36,695 nt of DNA from an uncultured Cetobacterium sp. (GCF_947038635.1 NZ_CAMQXC010000011.1:1-36695), one strand, 5' to 3'; positions 26,573 to 36,610 are shown, numbered from the stretch's first letter. Notes: generated by a model from the sequence alone, not told the origin. Numbers and translations are program-made.

Positions 26573-26602
26573 TTGACAGAAAAAATAGAAATAATGTATA
26601 GT
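26573..26602 (+). promoter_or_regulatory. Promoter of the fructose PTS gene
   Basis: TTGACA (26573-26578), 18-nt spacer, TATAGT (26597-26602). Confidence 0.65.
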
Positions 26603-26638
26603 GAGAGCATAAGACAAAGAAAATAAGGGAGTGAAAAA

Positions 26639-28456
26639 ATGTTAGAGAAAAAGTATATAAAACTAAAACTAACAGGAAAAACAAAAGATGAGATACTACA
26701 AGAACTTGTAGATGTTTTAGATAATGGTGGGGCATTAGAGGATAAAGATGAGTTTTTAAAAGTTGTTAAAGCTAGAGAGGCTACATCATCAACAGGATTA
26801 GAGGAAGGAATTGCAATTCCTCATGGAAAAACAAAAGCAGTAAGAAAGCCAGCTGTAGCTTTTGGAAGATCAAATGGAGTAGACTTTAACTCTTTAGATG
26901 GTGAGCCATCAAAACTATTCTTTATGATAGCAGCACCTGAAGATGCAACAGATTCTCATATAGAAACACTATCTAAATTAACAAATAAACTTTTAGATGA
27001 TGAGGTAAGAGAAAAGTTAGAGAATGCTAAAACAGAGGATGAGATTTTAAATATATTAAATGAAGAGAAAAAAGAAACTATAAAGTCTTCTGAAAAAAGA
27101 GAGGGATATGTAGTTGCTGTAACAGCTTGTCCAGTTGGAATAGCTCATACTTATATGGCAGCTGATTCTTTAGTAAATAAAGGTAAAGAGTTAGGTGTAG
27201 AGATAAAAGTTGAAACAAATGGAAGTGTTGGAGTAAAAAATGAATTGACAGAAGATGATATAAAAAGAGCAACAGGTGTAATAGTTGCAGCAGATAAAAC
27301 AATTGATATGGACAGATTTGCTGGAAAAAAAGTTATTCAAGTTCCAGTAAAACAAGCTATAAGAGCTCCAAAAGAACTAATAGAAAAGGCATTAAATGGA
27401 GAGGGAGAGATTTATAAAACTACTTCTAATGGAAAAAAAGAGACTCCGAAGAATGAGAAAACAGGAATTTATAAGCATTTAATGAATGGAGTTTCTCATA
27501 TGTTACCATTAGTTGTATGTGGAGGAGTTTTAATAGCTCTTTCAATAGCATTATCAGGAATTAAAGCTGGGTCAGGAGCAGATGTAACAAATCCATTCTT
27601 TAAATCAATGCTAGATTTAGGGGTTGCAGCATTTGGACTTATGATACCAATTCTTTCAGGATATATAGCTATGAGTATAGCAGATAGACCAGGACTTGCT
27701 CCAGGACTTGTTGGTGGTGCTTTAGCAAATACAGTTGGTGCAGGATTTTTAGGTGGTATGGTTGCCGGTTTTGCTGCAGGATATATAGCTAAGTGGGTTA
27801 AATCATGGAATGTTCCAGAAGGATTAAAACCAATTATGCCAATATTTGTGATACCTTTAGTTTCAACATCTTTAGTTGGAGTGATAATGTATTTCATAGG
27901 AGCACCTATTAGTGGATTTATGAATATGTTAACAGATGTACTAAAAGGAATGGAAGCTGGATCAGTATTTTTAGCACTTATTTTAGGATGTATGATATCT
28001 TTTGATATGGGAGGTCCAATAAATAAAGTTGCATTCCTATTTGGTTCAGCAATGATAACACAAGGAGTTCCAACAGTAATGGGACCAATAGCAGTTGCAA
28101 TTTGTATTCCACCAATTGGTATGGGAATAGCAACAATGATGGCACCGAAAAATTATGAAGTTGGTGAAAGAGAAGCTGGAAAAGCAGCTTTTGCAATGGG
28201 ATTAATTGGAATTACTGAGGGTGCAATACCATTTGCAGCAGCAGATCCATTTAGAGTTATTCCATCTATAATGGTTGGAAGTGGAGTTGGAGCAGTTATT
28301 GCAGCAATAGGAAAAGTTGCAGATCATGCACCTCATGGAGGACCTATTGTATTACCAGTTGTAGATAATAAATTGATGTTTGTCATAGCAATTGTAGTTG
28401 GATCTCTAATAAGTGCAATAATGGTAAATATTTTAAAGAAATTTAAGAAACAATAG
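26639..28456 (+). CDS. PTS fructose-type transporter EIIABC
   Basis: IIA GIAIPHGKTK; IIB VTACPVGIAHTYMAADSL; IIC GGPINKVAFLFG and GITEGAIPF. Confidence 0.94.
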   Translation: MLEKKYIKLKLTGKTKDEILQELVDVLDNGGALEDKDEFLKVVKAREATSSTGLEEGIAIPHGKTKAVRKPAVAFGRSNGVDFNSLDGEPSKLFFMIAAPEDATDSHIETLSKLTNKLLDDEVREKLENAKTEDEILNILNEEKKETIKSSEKREGYVVAVTACPVGIAHTYMAADSLVNKGKELGVEIKVETNGSVGVKNELTEDDIKRATGVIVAADKTIDMDRFAGKKVIQVPVKQAIRAPKELIEKALNGEGEIYKTTSNGKKETPKNEKTGIYKHLMNGVSHMLPLVVCGGVLIALSIALSGIKAGSGADVTNPFFKSMLDLGVAAFGLMIPILSGYIAMSIADRPGLAPGLVGGALANTVGAGFLGGMVAGFAAGYIAKWVKSWNVPEGLKPIMPIFVIPLVSTSLVGVIMYFIGAPISGFMNMLTDVLKGMEAGSVFLALILGCMISFDMGGPINKVAFLFGSAMITQGVPTVMGPIAVAICIPPIGMGIATMMAPKNYEVGEREAGKAAFAMGLIGITEGAIPFAAADPFRVIPSIMVGSGVGAVIAAIGKVADHAPHGGPIVLPVVDNKLMFVIAIVVGSLISAIMVNILKKFKKQ

Positions 28457-28485
28457 TTAGAAAACTATTAATATATTGATGAAAT

Positions 28486-28531
28486 AAAACTCCCATGATA
28501 CTATTTAAGAAAAAGTACGTGGGAGTTTTTT
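28486..28531 (+). terminator. Terminator-like hairpin overlapping the SD of the next gene
   Basis: AAAACTCCCA (28486-28495) / TGGGAGTTTT (28520-28529) followed by T's; GGGAG (28521-28525) is 7 nt before ATG 28533. Confidence 0.7.
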
Positions 28532-28532
28532 T

Positions 28533-29486
28533 ATGAGAAAAAGGGTATTAAAAAGTATAATTCAAGTTATACCAGTATTTATAATTGGTGGAATTTTATC
28601 GGTAATATCATTATATACAGATAATCAATTTTTAAAAGATTTAAGTGGGTATAGTTTTTTAATGGCACCACCTCTTTTATCAGGATATATAGCTAAAGAA
28701 ATATCAGGAAGTGTAGGGTTTATACCAGGAATTATTTTAGGATATCTATCTGGAGTAATTGGTCTTGGAATGTTTGGAGGAATATTAGTAGGTGTTGTTT
28801 TAGGATATTTTATAAATGGCCTAAAAAAGATTGAGATATCTATAGAGGTTTCTTCGATAATGTATCTAGTTATAATTCCAATACTATCTACTTTAATTGT
28901 AGGAATGGGACTTTACTATGTTTTTCAAGGACCAATGAAATTTATATTAGATGAACTTGGTATCTATTTAAACAGTTTAGATGATAAGAATAATGTATTT
29001 TTAAATTTTGTTTTAGGTGGATTAATTGGAGTTGATTTAGGAGGACCAATAAATAAAGTTGCATATGTTTATGCTGTAAATACAATTGAATATGGAAGAG
29101 GAGACGTAATGGGACCAATAGCTGTAGCTATTTCAACTCCTCCATTAGCTTTGGGATTATCACAGTTTATATTGAAAAATAGATTTTCTAAAACAGAGAG
29201 AGAAGCGGGAGTAATATCAATACTTCTAGGCTTTTTAGGTATTACTGAGGGAGCTTTACTTTTTTTAACAAGAGATATAGCTGTACTACCTACAACTGTT
29301 ATTGGAGCAGCAATTGGAGCTGGAGCAGCTTCGATTTTAGGAGTAAAATCAATAGTACCTCATGGAGGCATTATAATATTGCCATTGATAGAAAATAAAA
29401 TAGGATTTTTAATATCGTTATCAATAGGAGTGATATCAACAATATTTATGTTGTATTTTTTAAAAAAAGGGGAGAGTAATGGATAG
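28533..29486 (+). CDS. Standalone fructose-type PTS EIIC protein
   Basis: GVDLGGPINKVAYVYA, GFLGITEGALLF, VPHGG match EIIC of the preceding EIIABC; no IIA or IIB domain. Confidence 0.85.
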   Translation: MRKRVLKSIIQVIPVFIIGGILSVISLYTDNQFLKDLSGYSFLMAPPLLSGYIAKEISGSVGFIPGIILGYLSGVIGLGMFGGILVGVVLGYFINGLKKIEISIEVSSIMYLVIIPILSTLIVGMGLYYVFQGPMKFILDELGIYLNSLDDKNNVFLNFVLGGLIGVDLGGPINKVAYVYAVNTIEYGRGDVMGPIAVAISTPPLALGLSQFILKNRFSKTEREAGVISILLGFLGITEGALLFLTRDIAVLPTTVIGAAIGAGAASILGVKSIVPHGGIIILPLIENKIGFLISLSIGVISTIFMLYFLKKGESNG

Positions 29487-30036
29487 AAGTGTAGAAAATA
29501 TACATTTAATTATGATTAAAGAGAGTTTAGATTTTAATGATAAACAACTTCCAGAAGGATATGAATTTGTAATGTATGAACCTGGAATGATGGATAAATG
29601 GGTTGATATTCAATTATCTTCAAAACATATATTAGAAAAATCAGAGGGAGAGCTTTATTTCAAGGAGGTTTTTTTACAAAATGAAGATTTTTTAAAAGAG
29701 GTTATGGTCTTTATTAAAGATGAAAAAGGTGAACTAGTAGGAACTGGAGCTATTTGGGAGGGAAAATATTTTCCAAAAGATAAAGATAAAAAATATAGAC
29801 TACATTGGATTGCAATAGATCCAAAGCATGGTGGAAAAGGATTAGCAAAAGCCTTAGTATCAAAACTGCTTTTTATATTTAAAGATAAAAAAATGGGAGA
29901 GGGACTATACCTCTCCACGCAAACATGTAGCTATGTAGCTATAAAAATATATTTAGATTTTGGATTTAAACCTTATGATTTAGAAAATAATAAAAAAGGT
30001 TGGAATATAGTTTTTAATAAAATTAATGTTCAATAA
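29479..30036 (+). CDS. GNAT-family N-acetyltransferase
   Basis: LHWIAIDPKHGGKGLAKALVSKLL, acetyl-CoA binding motif A of GNATs; overlaps the upstream gene by 8 nt. Confidence 0.85.
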   Translation: MDRSVENIHLIMIKESLDFNDKQLPEGYEFVMYEPGMMDKWVDIQLSSKHILEKSEGELYFKEVFLQNEDFLKEVMVFIKDEKGELVGTGAIWEGKYFPKDKDKKYRLHWIAIDPKHGGKGLAKALVSKLLFIFKDKKMGEGLYLSTQTCSYVAIKIYLDFGFKPYDLENNKKGWNIVFNKINVQ

Positions 30037-32155
30037 AAATTTTATTAAACTCTTCATCAAATTCTAAAAATATATCAACTAGAGCGGGGTCAAAATGTTG
30101 ACCACGTTCTTTTTTTATTATTTCAATAGCCTCTTCATGAGAGAAGCCATTTTTATAAATTCTTTTTTGTCTTAAAGCATCATAAACATCAGCTAAAGCA
30201 ACAATTCTAGCTTCTAAAGGGATTTCTTCATTTTTTAATCCATAATAATAACCTTTACCATTCCATCTTTCATGATGATAAAGGGCAATATTTTGAGCTA
30301 TCGGACCTAGTTGCATCTTATCAACAAGTTTTTTACCAAAAAGTACATGTTTTTTCATCTCTTCAAACTCATAAGGAGAAAGTTTTCCAGGCTTTTTTAG
30401 AATAGAGTCAGTAATTCCAATTTTACCGATATCATGAAGAGAAGCATATTCTCCAATTTCATTAATAAATTTTTTATGACATTTAAGTTTTTCAGCTAAA
30501 AATTTAGAATAAAGGTTAACTCTTAAAATATGATTTCCAGTATCTTCATCATTAAATTCATTTGCAGCTTCAAAACTTTCAACTAAAGCACGAGTGATAA
30601 GTCTTTCTTTTTTACTTGCTATGATTGTTTTTCTTAAGAAATAAAATAGAATCAGAATAATAGTAGAGGATATAGAAAACATAACAATAAAATGTTTATA
30701 GTTAGGTGAGAATTTCTTTGGAATAACTAATTCACTATAAAGTATTCTACTTTCAGATAGATGGCTAGGAAAAAGTTTATCTATAAATGTAGCTAAGTTA
30801 GGATCTTCCTTTACTCCAAAGCCAATAGGAGTAATTTTATTAAAAAAACCAGCAACTTTAATTTTATCCTCTAAATATTCATTTGAAATAGCCATTGAAA
30901 CAATTTTAAAATCTCCATAAAGATAATCAATCTCTTTATTAATTAAACTTAATAAAGCAGATGTAGTATCTTTAAAAACTCTAAAAGTATTAGTATTAGT
31001 TAAATTTTTAATTTCATCTTTATTAAGTTTTTCATAGGATAAAAGACCTATTTTTTTATTTTTAATATCTGAGTATGAATCAACAAAATTGCTGTTTGTT
31101 AGAGAAAATGCTGCTAATTGTGATGCATAATATGGAATAAAAAATTTTTCAGGAGAATCAAAAACTTTAGTATCAATTGCTTTAATGTCATAGTTTTGTT
31201 CAGAATTTTTTATATAGTTAATAGGGATATCTGTTAAATATGAAAGTTCATTAAGCCGATCTACAACATATCCTCTGTATCCCTTTTTTGAAGTGTAAAA
31301 AAGAGGAGCTATATTATCAGTATCAGGAGTTAATATGTTAAAACTTTTATAGGTTTTCTTTAAATGTTCAATGATAGTATCATTTTTTAAAAGTTGCTTG
31401 TAGAAAATTAAACGCTCTTTTTTTAGTGATTTAACAACATCTTTTTCGGAAAAATCAATATTAAATTTTTCAATAATATCCTTTAAAATGGGATATTTTC
31501 GATTCACAACCATCCAAAGTTGTGATGATGGAATCTCATCTAAAGGAATAAAAGTATAGTTTTTAAAAACATCATTGCTACTTTTTCCAACGATAGCATC
31601 AATATTTTCTTTTTTTAAAGATGAAAAACCAAAGTTTCCATTATCTTGAACAGGAATTAAGTTTTTTAGGTGGGGATAAAACTCTTTTACAAGAATAGAG
31701 TCAGATGTACCTTCTACATGAGCAATATTTAAATTGTTAAGATTATTTAAATCAATCGTTTTTCCCTTTTTTACAAATAATCCAACATTATATGTATTAT
31801 AAGTTGGAAGAAAAAAATACAATCTTTCTCTTTGTGGAGTTTTGGCAATGTTAAAAAGAATATCGCCATCTCCATTAATTAAAAGTTCTTTCATCTCTCT
31901 CTTATCAGAATCTTGTATTTTAAATTTTAATCCTGTTTTTTGTTCTAATTTTTGAAAGAACTCCATATAAACTCCAGCTAACTCTCCAGAATCTTTTTTA
32001 TATAAATAAACATGGTTTGGACTATATATATCAACTAAAAAAGTTTTATTTTTATTATTTTTTATCCAAGCTTTTTCTGTTTTAGTTAAATTTAATGAAA
32101 ATGTATTTAAAAATATAAGAAAAAATAGAAAAAAAGACTTAAACAAACCTAACAC
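30023..32155 (-). CDS. Periplasmic SBP_bac_3-like sensor + TM + HD-GYP phosphodiesterase
   Basis: LKKDSGELAGVYMEFFQKLEQKTGLKFKI-type SBP segments; TM FIVMFSISSTIILILFYFL; HDIGKIGITDSILKKPGKL, HHERWNGKGYYYGLKNEEIPLEARIVALADVYDAL. Confidence 0.9.
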   Translation of the reverse strand: MLGLFKSFFLFFLIFLNTFSLNLTKTEKAWIKNNKNKTFLVDIYSPNHVYLYKKDSGELAGVYMEFFQKLEQKTGLKFKIQDSDKREMKELLINGDGDILFNIAKTPQRERLYFFLPTYNTYNVGLFVKKGKTIDLNNLNNLNIAHVEGTSDSILVKEFYPHLKNLIPVQDNGNFGFSSLKKENIDAIVGKSSNDVFKNYTFIPLDEIPSSQLWMVVNRKYPILKDIIEKFNIDFSEKDVVKSLKKERLIFYKQLLKNDTIIEHLKKTYKSFNILTPDTDNIAPLFYTSKKGYRGYVVDRLNELSYLTDIPINYIKNSEQNYDIKAIDTKVFDSPEKFFIPYYASQLAAFSLTNSNFVDSYSDIKNKKIGLLSYEKLNKDEIKNLTNTNTFRVFKDTTSALLSLINKEIDYLYGDFKIVSMAISNEYLEDKIKVAGFFNKITPIGFGVKEDPNLATFIDKLFPSHLSESRILYSELVIPKKFSPNYKHFIVMFSISSTIILILFYFLRKTIIASKKERLITRALVESFEAANEFNDEDTGNHILRVNLYSKFLAEKLKCHKKFINEIGEYASLHDIGKIGITDSILKKPGKLSPYEFEEMKKHVLFGKKLVDKMQLGPIAQNIALYHHERWNGKGYYYGLKNEEIPLEARIVALADVYDALRQKRIYKNGFSHEEAIEIIKKERGQHFDPALVDIFLEFDEEFNKIFIEH

Positions 32156-32335
32156 CTCCCCTCTGTTTTAGAGAATTATATCATAGAACTAAAAAAAGTT
32201 AAATAAATACGAAATTATTTTTCATAATAAGTTTATTTCAAAAAATGTGAAAGCAAAATTTAAATAATAAGTAAGAGAATTTAAAAAGATAAGGAAAATC
32301 TAAATAAGATTATAAAAAATAGGGAGGGCTGTGAT

Positions 32336-35300
32336 ATGAAAAACTTAAATAATATTTCTAATATTGTAAAAAGGAGCTTGAAAAGAAGAGTTAAAATTAC
32401 AGAAAGCCTGTTAGTTGTATTTTTAGTAACAGGGGGAGTTGCATATTCATTACCAATAATAGGAGATATAAATAGTGAAAGAGTTGAAATTGATGAAAAT
32501 TTATTTAATAATACAAATTCTACAATTTACATTAACGATAGAGTTATTGATAATAATGATATAGTTGAAATCAATAGTAAAGAAAATGGAGTAGTTATAA
32601 AAGAGAAACTTAAAATTTGGAATATAGCAAAGATAGAGAATCTAAAAAATTATGGAATGTTATCTACAAATGGAGGAGTAGCTATAAATTTTGGAAGTAC
32701 TTGGGAACAGAGTGAATTTTTTTATGGTAATAAAGAAATTTTTAATAGCAGTGAAAAAGGTATTTTTAATAAAGAGAATTATGGAATGGCAGCTATAAAT
32801 AATAAAAGTAATAGCGAATCTATAATTTCAAATTTTGGATTAATACAAAATGGTAAAAATTATGGAATGTATGTGGAAGCAAATGGAGAAGATACAAAAG
32901 TTTTAGGTCAAAATAAAGGTTATCACATAAATTTTTCTATTATTGGATATATTTTAAATGAAGATGGAAATATAGTAAATGATTATGAGGATATAAAAAA
33001 TTTTGAAAAATTTTGTGAAGAGATTAATAAATCGTTAGATGGAACATCTAATAAAGGGAATTATGGAATGGCAGCTTTATCTTTGAATAAAGGTATATCA
33101 AAGCAAGTAAATTATGGATTAGTTGCAAATGGTGGAGATTATGGAATGATAGCTCAATCAATAGGAGAAGATTCTGATTCAAAAATAGAAAATTTTGGTG
33201 GTGAAGAGAGTATTTTTTACACATCAAAAACAGGAAAGAAAGATGCGGAAATATTATTCTATGAAAATGAAAATGGGATAAAAAATCAAAAAAATTATGG
33301 TATGAGTATTTTATCTCAAAATGGAGGAAAAGTAGAGGGAATAAATACAATTAATACCCAAAAGTTAAATCAGGGATGTTCAATAGATTCAAATAGCTTA
33401 GAATGTCAAGATCCAGAAAAGCCATTTCAAATAGAGCCACTTTTAGGAATAGGTTTAGTTAAAAATCAAGGAGATTATGGAATGATAGGAAGTGCTTTAG
33501 ATGGGGGTGAAGCTTTATTAATAAACGAAGGAATAGATTTTGATTATGGTTATGATTATATAAAAAATAAAGATGGTTGGGCTGGGAAAGTAAAGATAAA
33601 ACTAAATGGTGGTGTAAAAAATATAGGGAATTATGGAATGGTAGCTTTAACTGATAATAAAAGTGAATCTAAGGCTATAAATAGAGGGTTAGTTTCAAAT
33701 CAAGGGAATTATGGTATGTATTCAGAGGGAGATGGAAGCTTAATAGAAAATTTAGGAAGGAGTTTATACTTAGAAGATATTCTTTTACACTTATATCAAA
33801 TAGAAAATAAAGACGATGAGGAATTTGAAAAAATATACTCAAATATATCTCTCGATATTAATGGTGGAATAAAAAATAGTGGAAATTATGGAATGGCAAC
33901 TGATAAAAAAGGAAAATTATTAAATAAAGGTCTAATTCAAAATCAAGGAGATTATGGAATTTATATATTAAATAACTCTATTGGAGAGAATAGAGGAAGG
34001 GATTTAAATGGAATAGATATATTAAATATTTTAGTAAATTTATCTAAAGATGAAAAAATAGAAAATAAATTAGCTGAAACAATTTTAGATGAAATTTCAA
34101 AAAATGAGATTATAGAAAACTTTTTAGATAGTGGAGAAGGAAACTTTGAAGAGTGGATATTAAATTCTAATATTGAAAATAAAGATGAGATATTAAAAAA
34201 ATTTAAAGAAATTAATGCACAAGGTGGAATAAAAAATGAAGGAAATATAGGAGTTTATGTTGGAAATAATTCATACTTTATAAATCATGGATTAATAAAT
34301 CCTGATGGAGTAACAAAAACAGAGGAAGGAAAAAATTTATTAAAAGCTTTAGGATTTGATGAAAATGAAAAAATAGCAATTGTAGGTGGAGAGGGAAATA
34401 ATACAATAACTCTAGGTACAGGATCTGAAATATTTGGAAAAGTAAGTGGTGGTTTGGGAAATAATACGCTACATTTTGTTGATACATATGATGAATATAC
34501 AGGACAAAAAATAGAGAACAATATATATGGGGACATTGTTCCAAAATCATTTTCTCATATAATTTTTGGGAAAAATACAGTAAGTTTAGATAAAAATGGA
34601 AACTTAGTATTTGATGGAGACAATTCTTCAAGTGAAACTGTATGGAAGATAAAAGAGGAGTTGGTTTTAGATTATCATAAAGATACTAATAAAAATGATT
34701 ATACAGCAGTTATGAAAAATGGAAAGTTAACAATAACAACAGATAAGTTTAACAGTGTCCATATAAATGGAGTGTTTTTAGAAAGAGATGTAAATAGAGA
34801 TCAAATAAATAAACTTTTAACAGGAAATGTATCTTTTGAAAGTGGAGCTAATTTAGTTAAACATGTTGGAAAAAATGTTACGTCTACATTAGCAGCAAAC
34901 TCCATAAACATGAATGGTGGAACAATAACTCAAAGAGTACTAGATAATCTTTTTGTAACAAATGCGAATAGAATAGAGATAACTAATATTTTTACATCAG
35001 GTTTAAGTGAACAACAAAAAAGAGCAATACAAGAAAAGGGACTTTTGATAAATGGTAATCAAGCTTCTGGAAATATAGCTTTACCAGAAGAGTATTTTAA
35101 AGTAGAAAGTATTGGCAAAGGTCAAGTAGTTGGTTGGGATTCATGGCATGAGTATAATCCTATAACAGGAGACGTAACTTTAATTTTTGAAAGAGAAAAT
35201 ATAAATCCACCAATAAACCCACCAAATCCTATAGATCCAGAAGAGCCAATAGTTCCACCACCAATAAATCCAGAAGAACCAATAGTTCCACCATCAATAA

Positions 35301-36421
35301 ATCCCCCAATTCCAGACAAAGGAGGACATGGGTTACAAGGTGGGTATGCTCAAAGTATAGATAAATATACACAATCAAATGTAGATATAATTAATACTAT
35401 GTATATAAAGAATCAAGGATATAATTACGCTAGAAAAATTGCATTTATACCTAAAAAACACAGTATAAGTAAAGAACAAATAATTTATCCATCATATATT
35501 TCAGATAAAGAATTAACTTTGGGAAAAGAAAGCTTGCAAAGTCCAATCGTAGAGATAATAGAAATAGAAAATGGAGAAAGATATAATAATCTTCAAATGG
35601 CAGACTTGTTTGGAGATTATGGAAAATACACAGGTAATTCGAATTCAGAGTTTACTTATGATGCATGGGGTGTAACAGGAGGAACATTTCATAGGATTAA
35701 TGAAGAATGGTTAGTAGGAGCAAGTTATGGTTATGCTAAATCTAAAGTAGACTATAAAACTGGTGAAGGTGGAAAAGAGGACGTTGACACAATAGGGGTA
35801 AATCTATTTTTAACATATGAAAAAAATAATTGGTTATCTATAAATAGTATTGGGTACTCTTGGAATAAGCATGATTTATCTCGAAAAATATATGATAGAG
35901 ATAATGAAATTTTAGGAAAAAATACTGTACAAACAATATCATCAGATTTTGATTCTCATTTGTTATCAATAGGAACAGAGTTAGGTTATAAATACATAAT
36001 TAATGAAGAATCTTATCTATATCCACATATAGGATTAGATTATGTATGGTATACAAGAGAGGGGTATAAAGAGGATGGAGGTTCTTATGCTTTAGATATA
36101 GACAAAAATAGATTAAATACATTTGTAAGTAAAGTGGGACTAATGTATGAAAAGACATGGGAAAAAATAGGTGTCTTTGGTGATATAGGATGGCAACATT
36201 ATTTTGAAGATTTTAAATCGTTTGATGGAGCTTTTTATAATGAGAGTTCTGCAAAATATAGGATAGACGGATTAGATATAGGAAAGGATATAGGTTATGT
36301 TAGAGTAGGAGCAGAGTATAAATTTAATCATAAATTATCAGTAGGAATAGATTATACTGGATCTTTTAGAAGCAAAGAATTTAGTAATATAGTTGGATTA
36401 AATATTGAATATAAATGGTAA
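32336..36421 (+). CDS. Large autotransporter (type V) with NYGM-motif passenger
   Basis: Extended signal sequence, repeated [ND]YGM segments, Pro-rich linker, C-terminal beta-barrel ending VGLNIEYKW with terminal aromatic. Confidence 0.9.
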   Translation: MKNLNNISNIVKRSLKRRVKITESLLVVFLVTGGVAYSLPIIGDINSERVEIDENLFNNTNSTIYINDRVIDNNDIVEINSKENGVVIKEKLKIWNIAKIENLKNYGMLSTNGGVAINFGSTWEQSEFFYGNKEIFNSSEKGIFNKENYGMAAINNKSNSESIISNFGLIQNGKNYGMYVEANGEDTKVLGQNKGYHINFSIIGYILNEDGNIVNDYEDIKNFEKFCEEINKSLDGTSNKGNYGMAALSLNKGISKQVNYGLVANGGDYGMIAQSIGEDSDSKIENFGGEESIFYTSKTGKKDAEILFYENENGIKNQKNYGMSILSQNGGKVEGINTINTQKLNQGCSIDSNSLECQDPEKPFQIEPLLGIGLVKNQGDYGMIGSALDGGEALLINEGIDFDYGYDYIKNKDGWAGKVKIKLNGGVKNIGNYGMVALTDNKSESKAINRGLVSNQGNYGMYSEGDGSLIENLGRSLYLEDILLHLYQIENKDDEEFEKIYSNISLDINGGIKNSGNYGMATDKKGKLLNKGLIQNQGDYGIYILNNSIGENRGRDLNGIDILNILVNLSKDEKIENKLAETILDEISKNEIIENFLDSGEGNFEEWILNSNIENKDEILKKFKEINAQGGIKNEGNIGVYVGNNSYFINHGLINPDGVTKTEEGKNLLKALGFDENEKIAIVGGEGNNTITLGTGSEIFGKVSGGLGNNTLHFVDTYDEYTGQKIENNIYGDIVPKSFSHIIFGKNTVSLDKNGNLVFDGDNSSSETVWKIKEELVLDYHKDTNKNDYTAVMKNGKLTITTDKFNSVHINGVFLERDVNRDQINKLLTGNVSFESGANLVKHVGKNVTSTLAANSINMNGGTITQRVLDNLFVTNANRIEITNIFTSGLSEQQKRAIQEKGLLINGNQASGNIALPEEYFKVESIGKGQVVGWDSWHEYNPITGDVTLIFERENINPPINPPNPIDPEEPIVPPPINPEEPIVPPSINPPIPDKGGHGLQGGYAQSIDKYTQSNVDIINTMYIKNQGYNYARKIAFIPKKHSISKEQIIYPSYISDKELTLGKESLQSPIVEIIEIENGERYNNLQMADLFGDYGKYTGNSNSEFTYDAWGVTGGTFHRINEEWLVGASYGYAKSKVDYKTGEGGKEDVDTIGVNLFLTYEKNNWLSINSIGYSWNKHDLSRKIYDRDNEILGKNTVQTISSDFDSHLLSIGTELGYKYIINEESYLYPHIGLDYVWYTREGYKEDGGSYALDIDKNRLNTFVSKVGLMYEKTWEKIGVFGDIGWQHYFEDFKSFDGAFYNESSAKYRIDGLDIGKDIGYVRVGAEYKFNHKLSVGIDYTGSFRSKEFSNIVGLNIEYKW
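35237..35302 (+). repeat. 33-bp in-frame tandem repeat encoding PEEPIVPP(P/S)IN
   Basis: ccagaagagccaatagttccaccaccaataaat then ccagaagaaccaatagttccaccatcaataaat (2 mismatches). Confidence 0.85.
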
Positions 36422-36425
36422 AAGA

Positions 36426-36458
36426 GTTGTGAGTAGAGTAACTACTCACAACCTTTTT
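36426..36458 (+). terminator. Intrinsic terminator after autotransporter
   Basis: GTTGTGAGTAG / CTACTCACAAC then CTTTTTT. Confidence 0.85.
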
Positions 36459-36610
36459 TATTAATATATATTTAAAGTGAAAAAGTTGCAAAAAAGTTGA
36501 AAAGATGTGTATGAAAGAGAAAAAAGAGTGAATAAAAAAAATAGGTATAAATGGGCATGAAAGAAATTACATGGCAAAAATAAAAGTTAATATAAATTTT
36601 GGAGGGGTAT

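Noticed and set aside
27078-28196. Minus-strand ORFs at 27078, 27496 and 27978
   Set aside because: Shadow ORFs antisense to the fructose PTS gene, caused by its codon bias.
33048-35319. Minus-strand ORFs within the autotransporter, including Gly/Ser-rich 35122..35319
   Set aside because: Reverse translations of the repeat and Pro-rich linker; no independent support.
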